64,000 nt of DNA from Arthrobacter sp. TPD3018 (GTDB taxonomy: Bacteria > Pseudomonadota > Alphaproteobacteria > Sphingomonadales > Sphingomonadaceae): positions 124,001-188,000 of the forward strand of contig QDFQ01000007.1 in assembly GCA_003075315.1 (NCBI GenBank), given 5' to 3'. A model generated the notes under the pieces. It saw only the letters and a list, made by a program, of their open reading frames with translations. It was not told the DNA's origin and made no database searches. The position numbers and the translations under genes are program-made. Of this stretch, positions 1-8,989 are shown piece after piece. Numbering within the stretch: position 1 is the first letter of the stretch; each line of letters starts with the position of its first letter.

Positions 1-536
1 CTGCGCACTAGCCCTTCCGCCTCGGGCAGGATGGCGAGCAGGCGGCGCGGCGGCCAAGGGATATGGAGGAAAAAGCCCAGGCGGTTCTTCGCACCGCGCT
101 TGCGCAGCTCCTGCCCCAACGGGAACAGGTGGTAATCCTGGATCCAGACCGCGTCGTCTTCCTCGATCAACGGCTGGACGGTGTCGGCGAAGCGTTCGTT
201 GACCCGCTGGTAGCCGCCGGCAAATTCCCGTTCGTATTCCGCCAGATCGACGCGATAGTGAAAGAGCGGCCACAGGGTGCGGTTCGCGTAACCGTTGTAA
301 TATTCCTCGATATCCTGCTCTTCGAGGTCGACGGTCGCGGTGGTGACGCCTTCGTTGCGCTGGAAGGTGATCTGGCCGGTATATTCGTCGGTCCGCTCGC
401 CCGACCAGCCGAACCACATGCCCTTATATTCGCGCAGGGCAGAGGCGAGGGCGACGGCGAGGCCGCCCTGCGCCCCCCCGGATTTAGACCCCGAGGGGGC
501 AGACACACGATTGGAAATGATGATCAGACGGCTCAG
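1..536 (-). CDS. otsA: Trehalose-6-phosphate synthase (OtsA), N-terminal part, cut by window edge
   Basis: Transfers glucose from a nucleotide sugar to glucose-6-phosphate to make trehalose-6-phosphate in the cytoplasm. About 178 residues are visible. They begin SRLIIISNRV, followed by a Gly-rich SGGAQGGLAVAL loop, GWSG, the QDYHLFPLG motif and GFFLHIPWPP, all in the order and spacing of GT20 OtsA proteins. No ATG, GTG or TTG lies before the conserved N-terminus. A CTG codon at 536-534 precedes SRLIIISNRV and overlaps the TGA of the upstream gene as CTGA, the usual place of an ATGA-coupled start. I therefore infer a CTG start. The rest of the gene lies outside the window. It is the last visible gene of the otsB-GH15-otsA unit. 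Confidence 0.88.
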   Translation of the reverse strand, partial: MSRLIIISNRVSAPSGSKSGGAQGGLAVALASALREYKGMWFGWSGERTDEYTGQITFQRNEGVTTATVDLEEQDIEEYYNGYANRTLWPLFHYRVDLAEYEREFAGGYQRVNERFADTVQPLIEEDDAVWIQDYHLFPLGQELRKRGAKNRLGFFLHIPWPPRRLLAILPEAEGLVR

Positions 537-2314
537 CGGATCGAACTCCAGGGTTTGGACAGCAGGACGGCGCAGTTGATCATGCCGACCAGCGAATAGG
601 TCTGGGGGTAATTACCCCACAGCTCCAACGACGTAGGGTCGATGTCTTCGGACAGCAACCCTGACGCGGTGCGGCGTGCGAGCATCTCGTCGAAGAGCGC
701 CCGCGCATCGTCGTGGCGGCCGGTGACGTGCAGGGCCTCGATCAGCCAGAAGGTGCAGACGTTGAACGCGGTTTCGGGCAGGCCGAAATCATCCTCGGTA
801 TCGTAGCGGAGCATGAAGCTGCCGCGGCGCAGGCCCTGTTCCACCGCTTCGAGCGTGCCGAGGAAGCGCGGGTCGGTGGGTTCGAAGAAGCGCAGGTCGA
901 GCAGCTGGATCAGGCTGGCGTCGAGGTCGTCACCCGAGAAGGTCGCCGACATGCGGTTCGTGTCCGGCCGCCATGCCTTGTCCTCGATCACGCCGCGGAT
1001 ATGGTCGGCGCGATCCTGCCAGAGCGTGCAGCGATCCTCCATGCCCAGCGCATGCGCGGCATTGGCGAGCCGGTCGCACGCCGCCCAGCACATCGCGACC
1101 GAATAGGTGTGGACGCTCTGCCGGGTGCGCAGCTCCCACAGCCCCGCGTCGGGCTTGTCGTAATGCGTCCAGGCGCGTTCGCCGACCTGTTCCAGGCGGT
1201 GGAAATCCTCGACGGTATTGAGGCGCAGCAGCCGCTGATCGAAGAAGGCGTGGACGCTGCACAGCACGATCTGGCCGTAGGCGTCATATTGATGCTGCTC
1301 GTAGGCCGCGTTGCCCACGCGCACCGGGCCCATGCCGCGATAGCCCGCCAGCGCCGGCGCGAAGCGTTCGGTCAGCGTCGCTTCGCCGAGCACGCCGTAC
1401 AACGGCTGGATATGCCCGCCGCGCGCATCGTCGACGATATTGCGCAGATAGCCGAGATAGCCCTCCAGCACGTCGAGCGCGCCGAGGCGGTTGAGGGCCT
1501 GGACCGTGTAATAAGCGTCGCGGATCCAGCAGTAGCGATAGTCCCAGTTCCGCTCCGACCCGGCATGTTCGGGGATCGAGGTGGTGAGCGCGGCGACGAT
1601 CGCGCCGGTTTCCTCATGCTGGCACAATTTCAGCGTGATCGCCGAGCGGATGACGACATCCTGCCATTCGAGCGGGATGGCGAGACCGCGCGTCCATTCC
1701 TGCCATTCGGCGATCGTCTGGGTGAGCATCGCCTCCATCGATTCCGCCAGATCGCCGCTGAAGCTCTCATCAGGTCCGAGGAAGAAGTGGAGCGGGCGTT
1801 CGAGGCGGAAGATGCGCTCTTCCTGGATCATGCCGATGGGCGCCGTGGTGGTGAGGCGCATCTGCATCGTATCGAGGTTGATACGCAGATGGTTCGACCC
1901 GCCGATCTGTTCGCGGCAGGCGCCGCCCCAGCCGCAGGTGGTGCGCAGCCGCATCGTCATGCGCGGGGACCCCGCGACCGGGCGGACGATGCGCGCGAAG
2001 GCGACGGGGCGGTAGGTGCGGCCTAAGCGATCGAAGCGCGGGCAGAAATCGATCACCTCCAGCGCGTTGCCGGCGCTGTCGGTATGTGTGCTGACCAGGA
2101 TCGGCGTGTTGCGGATGTAGTGCTGCTCGACCGACACCGAATCGGCGATCTCGACGCTCCAATAGCCGCTCTCCGGCTCGGCGCCGCCGACGAGGGCGGA
2201 GAAGATCGGATCGCCGTCGACGCGCGGCACGCACGCCCAGACGTAGCGGCCGGCGCGATCGATCAGCGCGCTGACCTGACAATTGCCGATCGGCCAGAGG
2301 TCTACGCTGGTCAT
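533..2314 (-). CDS. Glycoside hydrolase family 15 protein (glucoamylase/trehalase-like)
   Basis: 593-residue cytoplasmic enzyme, with no signal peptide. The N-terminal beta-sandwich part (PIGNCQVSALIDRAG, VPRVDGDPIF) is followed by an (alpha/alpha)6 barrel with WDYRYCWIRDA at about residue 260. Near the end are GLLSEDIDP and NYPQTYSLVGMINCA, the usual GH15 catalytic-glutamate regions. Family members hydrolyse alpha-glucosidic bonds, and several actinobacterial and proteobacterial ones are trehalases. Here it sits between otsB and otsA with 4-nt overlaps on both sides (ATGA with otsB, CTGA with otsA), so it is translationally coupled to trehalose synthesis. A role in trehalose or glucan turnover is inferred; the substrate cannot be read from sequence. 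Confidence 0.9.
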   Translation of the reverse strand: MTSVDLWPIGNCQVSALIDRAGRYVWACVPRVDGDPIFSALVGGAEPESGYWSVEIADSVSVEQHYIRNTPILVSTHTDSAGNALEVIDFCPRFDRLGRTYRPVAFARIVRPVAGSPRMTMRLRTTCGWGGACREQIGGSNHLRINLDTMQMRLTTTAPIGMIQEERIFRLERPLHFFLGPDESFSGDLAESMEAMLTQTIAEWQEWTRGLAIPLEWQDVVIRSAITLKLCQHEETGAIVAALTTSIPEHAGSERNWDYRYCWIRDAYYTVQALNRLGALDVLEGYLGYLRNIVDDARGGHIQPLYGVLGEATLTERFAPALAGYRGMGPVRVGNAAYEQHQYDAYGQIVLCSVHAFFDQRLLRLNTVEDFHRLEQVGERAWTHYDKPDAGLWELRTRQSVHTYSVAMCWAACDRLANAAHALGMEDRCTLWQDRADHIRGVIEDKAWRPDTNRMSATFSGDDLDASLIQLLDLRFFEPTDPRFLGTLEAVEQGLRRGSFMLRYDTEDDFGLPETAFNVCTFWLIEALHVTGRHDDARALFDEMLARRTASGLLSEDIDPTSLELWGNYPQTYSLVGMINCAVLLSKPWSSIR

Positions 2315-3057
2315 TCGCTAAGGCTTTCGGTTGTGGCTTCGAGCCAGGAAAGGGTGTCGGCGACGCTGTCGAGGCGCCAGGCGGCGGCGGTGGCGCGGGG
2401 CGCGCCGATCAGGATGCCCGCGCCGCCGAGCGTGGCGGCGGCGGCCATGGCGGGTTCGTCGGTATCGTCGTCGCCCAGGAAGACGGGTTTGTAGCCGGCG
2501 AGGGCGGGGGCCTGCATCATCTGACGCAGCGCGCTGCCCTTGTCGGCGCCGGCGACGCGAACCTCGACCATCATCTTGCCGGTCTGCAGGTGGAGGCCGG
2601 CATCGGTCGCGAGGCGGGTGGCGAGCTGCGTCGCAGCGGCTTCCGCCGTGGGAACGGCGCGGTAATGGAGCGCGGCGCCGAGGGGCTTTTCCTCGACCAG
2701 GACGCCCCGTGTTGCAGTTGCGAAGTCGTGCATGTCGGCAACAATACGGTCGAGCGCGGCGGGTCGTTCCGCCTGGCTGACGCGGCCGTCGGGCCAGGCG
2801 ACCTCCAGCCCGTGGCTGCCGGAGATGGCGAAGGCGGGGGCGCCGAACAGCGCGCGGATGCCATCGACCGGGCGGCCGGAAATGATCGCGACGCGGCCGT
2901 CGAGCGCGGTGGACAGCCGGTCGATCAGCGCGGCGAGGCGCGCATCGACGCGGACGGCGTCGGGCCGCTCCTGCAATTCGACGAGCGTACCGTCGAAATC
3001 GAGGAACAGCGCGGCATCGCGCAACAGGTCGGCGGGGGGCGGGGGCAGGTGCGTCAC
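2311..3057 (-). CDS. otsB: Trehalose-6-phosphate phosphatase
   Basis: 248 residues. Dephosphorylates trehalose-6-phosphate to trehalose. It carries HAD motif I near residue 18 (LFLDFDGTLVEL, with both Asp), a GSHG cap-region signature, and motif IV near residue 200 (FLGDDDTDEPAM). The length is normal for OtsB. The start is GTG at 3057; no better ATG lies upstream in frame. It is the first gene of the unit otsB-GH15-otsA, and its stop overlaps the next start as ATGA. Nothing upstream within 280 nt (3058-3337) looks coding, so the promoter probably lies there. Confidence 0.93.
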   Translation of the reverse strand: MTHLPPPPADLLRDAALFLDFDGTLVELQERPDAVRVDARLAALIDRLSTALDGRVAIISGRPVDGIRALFGAPAFAISGSHGLEVAWPDGRVSQAERPAALDRIVADMHDFATATRGVLVEEKPLGAALHYRAVPTAEAAATQLATRLATDAGLHLQTGKMMVEVRVAGADKGSALRQMMQAPALAGYKPVFLGDDDTDEPAMAAAATLGGAGILIGAPRATAAAWRLDSVADTLSWLEATTESLSE

Positions 3058-3337
3058 GGCGCCGCTGTCCGGGATCGGGGCGGGCGGGTCAAGCGGGTCC
3101 GGCGCCCGAGTCGGGATGCGCAGAAGTGGACGAAGTGGACGATACGTATTGCTCGGAAACGCCCCTCGTGCCGGGCCGCCGTGGGACGGGCGGGCGAGCG
3201 GAGGGCGCGAAGCATGGCGGGATCATAGCGGATCGGGGGCGTGTAGGACAGGGGGACAGGGGGACAGGGTGGCAGGATTGCGGCAACGGCGCAGGTCGAT
3301 CATCATCCGCGGGTGGGGCATCGCCATCGGAGAATAT

Positions 3338-3682
3338 ATGCTCGCCTTTCGCGCACTGCTGATCGTGGCTTGGATGGCGCTGATCGCCTATACGGCGACC
3401 GTCATCGGCCATCACGGGTTGAACCTGATCCCGATCTTTTTTGGCGACATCGCACGAGGCGCATGGCCCGGCCAGTTCAACGCCGATTTCACGTGTTTCC
3501 TGATGCTGTCGGCGCTGTGGACGGCGTGGCGTAATGGCTTCACGCCATCGGGCTGCCTGCTCGGCATCGTGGCGTTGTTCGGCGGGGCGGCGTTTCTGTT
3601 GCCGTATCTTTTGATTTTGAGCCTTCGGGCACGGGGCGATGTCGCGGTGATGCTGATGGGGCGGCACGTCGGAAGTCGTTAA
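3338..3682 (+). CDS. Small multi-pass membrane protein (DUF2834-like)
   Basis: 114 residues with about three hydrophobic segments: residues 1-25, a central LMLSALWTAWR helix, and a C-terminal GIVALFGGAAFLLPYLLIL helix. The QFNADF segment followed by SALW and a later PYLL is the arrangement I associate with DUF2834 proteins, whose function is unknown. The ATG at 3338 opens directly on the hydrophobic N-terminus. A much longer open frame extends upstream, but its residues are GC-driven and do not look like protein. It is monocistronic, 47 nt before a glycosyltransferase. Confidence 0.65.
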   Translation: MLAFRALLIVAWMALIAYTATVIGHHGLNLIPIFFGDIARGAWPGQFNADFTCFLMLSALWTAWRNGFTPSGCLLGIVALFGGAAFLLPYLLILSLRARGDVAVMLMGRHVGSR

Positions 3683-3729
3683 CCATCGCATGCGACAAGC
3701 GGCGCAAGCCCGCCAGCGAAAGACCCCTT

Positions 3730-4734
3730 ATGCCCGCCCCAACCATCGCCGCGACCCTGATCGTGCGGGACGAGGCGCGGTGTATCGCGCGGTGCCTGGC
3801 GAGCGTGGCGCCGTTCGTCGATCGGATCGTGGTGGTCGATACCGGCTCGGTCGACGATACCGTCGCGATCGCAACGGGTTGTGGGGCGGAGGTGCATCAC
3901 CTCGGCTGGCCCGACGATTTCGCGGCCGCGCGCAACCATGCGCTGGGGCTGGCGGATGCGGACTGGCATCTGGTGATCGACGCGGACGAATGGATCGTCT
4001 CCGGCGGGGAGGCCTTGCGTGACTGGTGCGCGGGGGGGGAGCGGCTGGGGCGGGCGTGTGTGCTGAGCGACGATGGCGAGGGCGCGACGACGACGCGGAG
4101 CTGGATCACGCGGGTTCTACCGCGCGGCGTGCGGTTCGAGGGGCGGGTGCATGAGCAGGTCGCCTCCGCTTTGCCGCGGGTGCGGACCGGATTGCATATC
4201 GGACATGACGGCTATCGGGCGGCACAGATTGCCCGCAAGCGCGATCGCAACCATCGGCTGTTGCTGGCGGAGCTCGCCGGGCGGCCGGGCGATGCGTATC
4301 TGCTGTACCAGATCGCCAAGGATGCTGACATGCGCGGCGACGGTGCGGCGTCGGCGGAAGGCTATGCACAGGCGGTGGCGGTGACGCCGCCGGACGCGGG
4401 CTGGCGGCATGAGCTGGTGACCTGCGCGATTCCGGCGCTGGCGAAGGCGGGGCGGCTGGGCGATGCGATGGCGCTGGCCGAGGCGGAGATGCCGCGCTGG
4501 GCGGAGTCGCCGGACTTCTTCTTCGTGTTGGGCGACCTGTTGCTCGATCACGCCATCGCCGATCCGGCGCGAGCGGTCGACCAGTGGTTGCCGCTGGCGA
4601 GCGGGGCGTGGGAGCGGGCGATCGCGATCGGCGAGCGGCCCGATCTGGAGGGCAGCGTCGCGGGGCGGGGCAGTCACCTGGCCCAGCATAACCTCGACGT
4701 GGTGCGGGGGCAGCTGGCGATGCTGGGCGGTTAG
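3730..4734 (+). CDS. Family 2 glycosyltransferase
   Basis: 334 residues. The N-terminal GT-A domain starts IAATLIVRDEA, continues with VVDTGSVDDT and has the metal/nucleotide-sugar motif IDADEW at about residue 86. This pattern is typical of bacterial GT2 enzymes with a C-terminal TPR-like helical region (here about 180-330, Ala/Leu-rich). No membrane segments are seen, so it is probably cytosolic or membrane-associated. The acceptor is unknown. It stands alone between a small membrane protein and a palindromic repeat. Confidence 0.85.
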   Translation: MPAPTIAATLIVRDEARCIARCLASVAPFVDRIVVVDTGSVDDTVAIATGCGAEVHHLGWPDDFAAARNHALGLADADWHLVIDADEWIVSGGEALRDWCAGGERLGRACVLSDDGEGATTTRSWITRVLPRGVRFEGRVHEQVASALPRVRTGLHIGHDGYRAAQIARKRDRNHRLLLAELAGRPGDAYLLYQIAKDADMRGDGAASAEGYAQAVAVTPPDAGWRHELVTCAIPALAKAGRLGDAMALAEAEMPRWAESPDFFFVLGDLLLDHAIADPARAVDQWLPLASGAWERAIAIGERPDLEGSVAGRGSHLAQHNLDVVRGQLAMLGG

Positions 4735-4755
4735 GGGGGTATGGCTGGTGAGGAA

Positions 4756-4838
4756 CGTCATCCCGGCGCAGGCTGGCATCTCCCGGTCGTAGCGCGGGGC
4801 AGGGCGCGCGGGAGATCCCAGCCTGCGCCGGGATGACG
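4756..4838. repeat. REP-like palindromic intergenic repeat
   Basis: The left end begins CGTCATCCCGGCGCAGGCTG and the right end is its near-exact inverse, ending CAGCCTGCGCCGGGATGACG. The arms are about 30 nt around a 25-nt centre. It lies in the gap between two convergent genes (glycosyltransferase and pseudouridine synthase) and could act as a bidirectional transcript end. Confidence 0.8.
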
Positions 4839-4861
4839 CTTTTGCCTTGGCGAGGGTGACG

Positions 4862-5404
4862 TCAGGCGTCGCGCCATGCCCCCGGTGCAAGGCCGTCGAG
4901 CGTCCAGTCGCCGATCCGCCAGCGCACCAGCCGCAGCGTCGGGTGGCCGACGGCGGCGGTCATGCGGCGGACCTGGCGGTTGCGGCCTTCGCGGATGGTG
5001 AGGCGCAGCCAGCGGTCGGGGATCGCCTGGCGCACGCGGATCGGGGGCGTGCGCGGCCACAGGTCGGGCGGGTCGATCGCCTCCACCTCGGCGGGGCGAG
5101 TGGGGCCGTCCTTCAGCACGACGCCGGTGCGCAGCGCGGCGAGCGCGGCGGCGTCCGGCATGCCTTCGACCTGCACGAGATAGGTCTTGGGCAGCTTGAA
5201 CTTCGGATCGGCGATGCGCGCCTGGAGGCGGCCGTCGTCGGTCAGCAGCAACAGCCCCTCGCTGTCACGGTCGAGCCGGCCGGCGGGATAGACGCCGGGT
5301 ACGTCGATGAAGCGCGATAGCGTGACGCGCTCTGCGGGCGTGCCGCGATCGGTGAACTGGCTGAGCACGTCATAGGGTTTGTTGAAGAGAATCAGACGCG
5401 GCAT
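4862..5404 (-). CDS. RsuA/RluE-type pseudouridine synthase
   Basis: About 180 residues from the ATG at 5404 ([17 protein letters not shown]). It isomerises a uridine in rRNA to pseudouridine. The catalytic-Asp motif [17 protein letters not shown] is at about residue 48, and the later [14 protein letters not shown] is the conserved RsuA/RluB/E/F region. There is no S4 domain, and the protein is short, as in E. coli RluE, which modifies 23S U2457. RluE is therefore the closest guess. A start at 5467 would add 21 Arg/Ala-rich residues not seen in the family. It converges on the glycosyltransferase gene. Confidence 0.85.
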   Translation of the reverse strand: MPRLILFNKPYDVLSQFTDRGTPAERVTLSRFIDVPGVYPAGRLDRDSEGLLLLTDDGRLQARIADPKFKLPKTYLVQVEGMPDAAALAALRTGVVLKDGPTRPAEVEAIDPPDLWPRTPPIRVRQAIPDRWLRLTIREGRNRQVRRMTAAVGHPTLRLVRWRIGDWTLDGLAPGAWRDA

Positions 5405-5541
5405 GTCGGCTCGTGCAGAGTGGTTGGCCCCGCTGTAACGGCGCGCCGCGGTGCTGTCGAAGCGCACGCAGGCCTAGTCGACACCGGCGCCATTCCCCTG
5501 CCTCGTCCGCGACTTCCACCCGTAGCGATAATTTTTGTCAA

Positions 5542-5568
5542 AAACGGTCCTATCTAGACGGACCGTTT
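5542..5568. promoter_or_regulatory. Perfect inverted repeat, candidate operator upstream of the GGDEF-EAL gene
   Basis: AAACGGTCC, a 9-nt spacer TATCTAGAC, then GGACCGTTT. The 9-nt arms match exactly and lie 39 nt before the start of the GGDEF-EAL gene in a locally AT-richer stretch. Position and symmetry suit a dimeric regulator site. A hairpin in the leader RNA is the alternative. Confidence 0.45.
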
Positions 5569-5606
5569 ACCTTGGACCGCTACCCCGGCCGCATGGGGAA
5601 GGTGCG

Positions 5607-7565
5607 ATGACCAAGGATTACGTTCGAGGCCAATCGGTCGAGCAGGCGAGTTTCGAGGCGCTGGCAGGCGTCTGTACCGCAATGTTCATCGCCTTGTGCG
5701 CGGATACGGCCGCCGTCGCGGCGGTGCATTCGATGGTGGCGCCATGGTGGGCGTGGGCGGTGTTCCCGTTCCTGTACCTCGTCCCGAAGGGGCTGTTCTG
5801 GTACGTATTGCTGTTTCGGCGGCGCAACGCGATCCCCTCCACCGACGAATGCAAGCGTACGATGCGGCTCGTCAGCATCGAACTGCCGCTGGGTATGTCG
5901 CTGCTGGTCACGTGGCAGGTCTGGATTGCGCAATGGGCGACGTCCGACATGCGGCTGCTGCTGGCGCTGTGCATAGCCGGCCAGATGGTGTTCGTGCTGT
6001 TCGGGTTGCAGCATGTCCGCGTTGCATCGGTCCTGGCGGCGATCAGCTGTGTCGTCGGCGTCCTGCTGATCGCGTCAGGCGCGGGCACGCATATCTGGGG
6101 CGTGGTGACGCTGCTGACCGGCGGTGTCGCGGGCCTTGCCTATGTCGCGAACCACAATTTCAACGACTTCGTCCGACTGGTCCGCTCACGCCTGACGCTG
6201 GAAATCAAGACGGCGGAGATCGAGGCACTGAGCGAACAGAATTTCCGCATCGCCAACACCGACATGCTGACCGAGATCGGCAATCGCCGCAGCTGCTTCC
6301 ACGATCTGGACAAGGCGCTCGCCGTCGCGCGGGACAGCGGGCAGCCGCTGACGCTGGGCATCATCGACCTCGACGGGTTCAAGTCGGTGAACGACAGCCA
6401 TGGCCATGTCGTCGGCGACCGGCTGCTGCGCGGGATGGCGGAACGGTTGCAGCAGGCGCTGGCCGGCGTCGCCGACGTCTATCGTCTGGGCGGCGACGAA
6501 TTCGCGCTGATCATCGCGAACGAACAGGACGAGACCCGGCTGCTCGGCATCGGCGAATCGATCATCGCCGAGGTGGGCAAGTCGATCCGCATCGGCGAAT
6601 TGCGCCTGCAGGTCGGCTGTTCGATCGGCTTTGCGGCCTTCCCCCGCATGGCCGACAGCGGCGACGATCTGTACGCACGCGCCGATTACGCGCTGTTCCA
6701 CGCCAAGCGGACGGGCCGGATGAAGCCGGTGGTGTTCAGCGAGGAGCATGAGCGTGACGTCCGCGAAGCGGCACTGCTGGAGCGCACCCTGCGTGCCGCC
6801 GACCTGGAGGCGGAGCTGTATCTGCAATTCCAGCCGATCGTCGATTCGAGCCGGGATACGACGCTGCTGCTCGAATGCCTGGCGCGTTGGGACAGCCCGG
6901 TGCTCGGGTCGGTATCGCCAAGCAAGTTCATCCAGGTCGCCGAGCAATGCGGGTATATCTCGGCGCTGACCCCGGTGCTGCTCGACAAGGCGCTGCGTGC
7001 GATCACGCAATGGCCGGACGAGGTGGGCATTTCGTTCAACCTGTCAGGCCACGACATCGTCGCCGCCGATAAGGTGACGCGCCTGATCGAGATTCTGGAG
7101 CGGAGCGGCGTGCCGTCCCACCGCGTCGAGTTCGAGGTGACCGAAACCGCGCTGATGATGAACCTGGATGAGGCTCTGGCCAACATCCATCGGCTGAAGG
7201 CGACCGGCACGCGCATCTCGCTCGACGATTTCGGCACGGGTTATTCGTCGCTCAGCCAGATCCAGAAACTGCCGCTCGACAAGATCAAGGTGGACGGCAG
7301 TTTCGTGCGCGACCTGGCCGACAGCGAGGCGAGCCAGAAGATCGTGCGCTCGGTCAGTGCGCTGTCGCGCGACCTGTCGCTCAGCTGCGTGGTGGAGGGC
7401 GTCGAGACGCAGGAGCAGCTCGATATCCTGCAGGACATGGGGTGCAGCCTGATCCAGGGCTATTTCTTCGCCAAGCCGCTGCGCGAGGCGGACGTCGGTG
7501 CCTTCCTGGCAGACCAGGCGAGGGCACGCGGACTGCGGCTTGTGCCGAAACAGAATGCAGCGTGA
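5607..7565 (+). CDS. Membrane-bound GGDEF-EAL protein (cyclic-di-GMP synthesis/breakdown)
   Basis: 652 residues from the ATG at 5607, which has GGGGAAGG just upstream. The first ~180 residues hold about five to six hydrophobic helices (MASE-like sensor region). A GGDEF domain follows with an intact RLGGDEF at about residue 300. The position for an RxxD inhibitory site reads GVAD, so product inhibition is unlikely. The EAL domain begins YLQFQPIVD. Its signature reads ECL rather than EAL, keeping the metal-binding Glu, and DDFGTGYSSL plus KIKVDGSFV are intact. Both domains may thus be active. It controls the second messenger c-di-GMP, and hence motility or biofilm choices. Monocistronic. Confidence 0.92.
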   Translation: MTKDYVRGQSVEQASFEALAGVCTAMFIALCADTAAVAAVHSMVAPWWAWAVFPFLYLVPKGLFWYVLLFRRRNAIPSTDECKRTMRLVSIELPLGMSLLVTWQVWIAQWATSDMRLLLALCIAGQMVFVLFGLQHVRVASVLAAISCVVGVLLIASGAGTHIWGVVTLLTGGVAGLAYVANHNFNDFVRLVRSRLTLEIKTAEIEALSEQNFRIANTDMLTEIGNRRSCFHDLDKALAVARDSGQPLTLGIIDLDGFKSVNDSHGHVVGDRLLRGMAERLQQALAGVADVYRLGGDEFALIIANEQDETRLLGIGESIIAEVGKSIRIGELRLQVGCSIGFAAFPRMADSGDDLYARADYALFHAKRTGRMKPVVFSEEHERDVREAALLERTLRAADLEAELYLQFQPIVDSSRDTTLLLECLARWDSPVLGSVSPSKFIQVAEQCGYISALTPVLLDKALRAITQWPDEVGISFNLSGHDIVAADKVTRLIEILERSGVPSHRVEFEVTETALMMNLDEALANIHRLKATGTRISLDDFGTGYSSLSQIQKLPLDKIKVDGSFVRDLADSEASQKIVRSVSALSRDLSLSCVVEGVETQEQLDILQDMGCSLIQGYFFAKPLREADVGAFLADQARARGLRLVPKQNAA

Positions 7566-7650
7566 GGTTCACCGCCACGACCGCTTTAGACGCACGGTGA
7601 CACCCGGTCGCGGCTGACCGGCGTCCTCCTGTCGCGCCGTTTCGCGCACG

Positions 7651-7681
7651 AAAAAGGGAGGCGCCGACCGGCACCTCCCTT
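7651..7681 (-). terminator. Rho-independent terminator of the PfkB kinase gene
   Basis: Read on the minus strand: AAGGGAGGTGCC, loop GGTC, GGCGCCTCCCTT, then TTTTT. It is an 11/12-pair GC-rich stem with a U-tract, 20 nt past the kinase stop codon. Confidence 0.85.
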
Positions 7682-7701
7682 CGATACGTCTTCAGACGCG
7701 A

Positions 7702-8700
7702 TCAGCCGAGCTTGGTGGCCACCAGCGCCTTCATGTCGACATTCGGACGCGCGCCGAAGTGGCTGATGATCTCCGCGGCGCAGATCGCACCGAGCTTCAG
7801 CGATTCCTCCAGGCCCTTGCCCTGCGCCTGACCGTGCAGGAAGCCGGCGGCGAACAGATCGCCCGCGCCCGTCGTGTCGACGACACGCTCGATCGGCTCC
7901 GCGGCAACCTCGGCACGCGCGCCGTTCTGCAGCGCGCAGGCGCCATGTGCGCCGCGCGTCACCACCAGCGTCGGCACCTGGGCTGCGATCTTGGCAACCG
8001 CGGCCTCGAAATCTTCGGTCTCGGCGAGGGCGGTCAACTCGCCCTCATTGGCGAACAGGATGTCGATCAGGCCATCGGCGATCAGGCTGCGGAAGTCGCC
8101 GCCGTGGCGACCGATGCAGAAGACGTCGGATAGCGTGAAGGCGACCTTGCGGCCCGCCTTGCGCGCGGCCTCGATCGCGACGCGCATCGCGGCGCGTGGC
8201 TCTTCCGGGTCCCACAGATAGCCTTCGAGATACAGGATCGCGGCGTCTTCGATCATGCCGAGATCGAGCGCGGCGGCCGGCAGGAACTGCGAGGCGCCGA
8301 GATAGGTGTTCATCGTGCGCTGGCCGTCCGGCGTCACGAAGATCAGGCAGCGCGCCGTGGTCGGCTGGCCGGGACGCACATCGGTGGTGAAGGCGACGCC
8401 CGCCGCGCGGATGTCGTGCGCGAACACTTCGCCCAGCTGATCGTCGGCGACCTGGCCGATGAAGCCGGTGCGGCCGCCGAGCGCCGCGATGCCGGCGACG
8501 GTGTTCGCCGCCGATCCGCCCGACACCTCACGCCCCGGCCCCATGCGATCGTAGAGCGCGTCGGCATCCTCGGGCGAAAACATCAGCTGCATCGAGCCCT
8601 TGGCGACGCCGATCGACTCGATGAACGCGTCGTCGGCCTGCGCGAGGATGTCGACGATCGCATTGCCGATCGCGACGACGTCATAGGTAGGGTGGGACAA
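7702..8700 (-). CDS. PfkB-family carbohydrate/adenosine kinase
   Basis: 332 residues. A ribokinase-fold ATP-dependent kinase. It starts near HPTYDVVAIGNAIVDI, has GGSAANTVAGIAALGG at about residue 50, and the anion-hole signature DTTGAGDLFAAGF near residue 280. Close relatives are annotated adenosine kinase, which phosphorylates adenosine or other sugars. I chose the TTG at 8700 because GGAG lies 7 nt before it and the conserved fold begins at once. An in-frame start at 8757 would add a 19-residue charged tail. A strong terminator follows. Confidence 0.88.
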   Translation of the reverse strand: MSHPTYDVVAIGNAIVDILAQADDAFIESIGVAKGSMQLMFSPEDADALYDRMGPGREVSGGSAANTVAGIAALGGRTGFIGQVADDQLGEVFAHDIRAAGVAFTTDVRPGQPTTARCLIFVTPDGQRTMNTYLGASQFLPAAALDLGMIEDAAILYLEGYLWDPEEPRAAMRVAIEAARKAGRKVAFTLSDVFCIGRHGGDFRSLIADGLIDILFANEGELTALAETEDFEAAVAKIAAQVPTLVVTRGAHGACALQNGARAEVAAEPIERVVDTTGAGDLFAAGFLHGQAQGKGLEESLKLGAICAAEIISHFGARPNVDMKALVATKLG

Positions 8701-8807
8701 GGGAAGCTCCGGAAAAGTCAGATGTCGCTCCCTAGGGGCGTGCGCGGTTTCGCGCAACGCGAGGGTGGGGGGGGCGTGGGGTGGGGTGAGCTATACCCGA
8801 CACATTC

Positions 8808-8903
8808 CGTCATTCCCGCGCAGGCGGGAATCCAGAACCTCTGACGCTGCTGGTCGAACCGCGACGGTAGCGCGTCTGGATTCCCGCCTTCGCGGGAATG
8901 ACG
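8808..8903. repeat. REP-like palindromic intergenic repeat
   Basis: Starts CGTCATTCCCGCGCAGGCGG and ends with its near inverse, CCGCCTTCGCGGGAATGACG. Arms of about 28 nt (including TCCAGA) flank a 40-nt centre. It lies between two divergent genes. Confidence 0.8.
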
Positions 8904-8989
8904 AAGAATGGGAGGGCGGCACCAATCGACCCGTATCGCCGCGCGATGCCGGTTGACGTCACAGCGCGCCCGCCCCACCCCCACACGCA

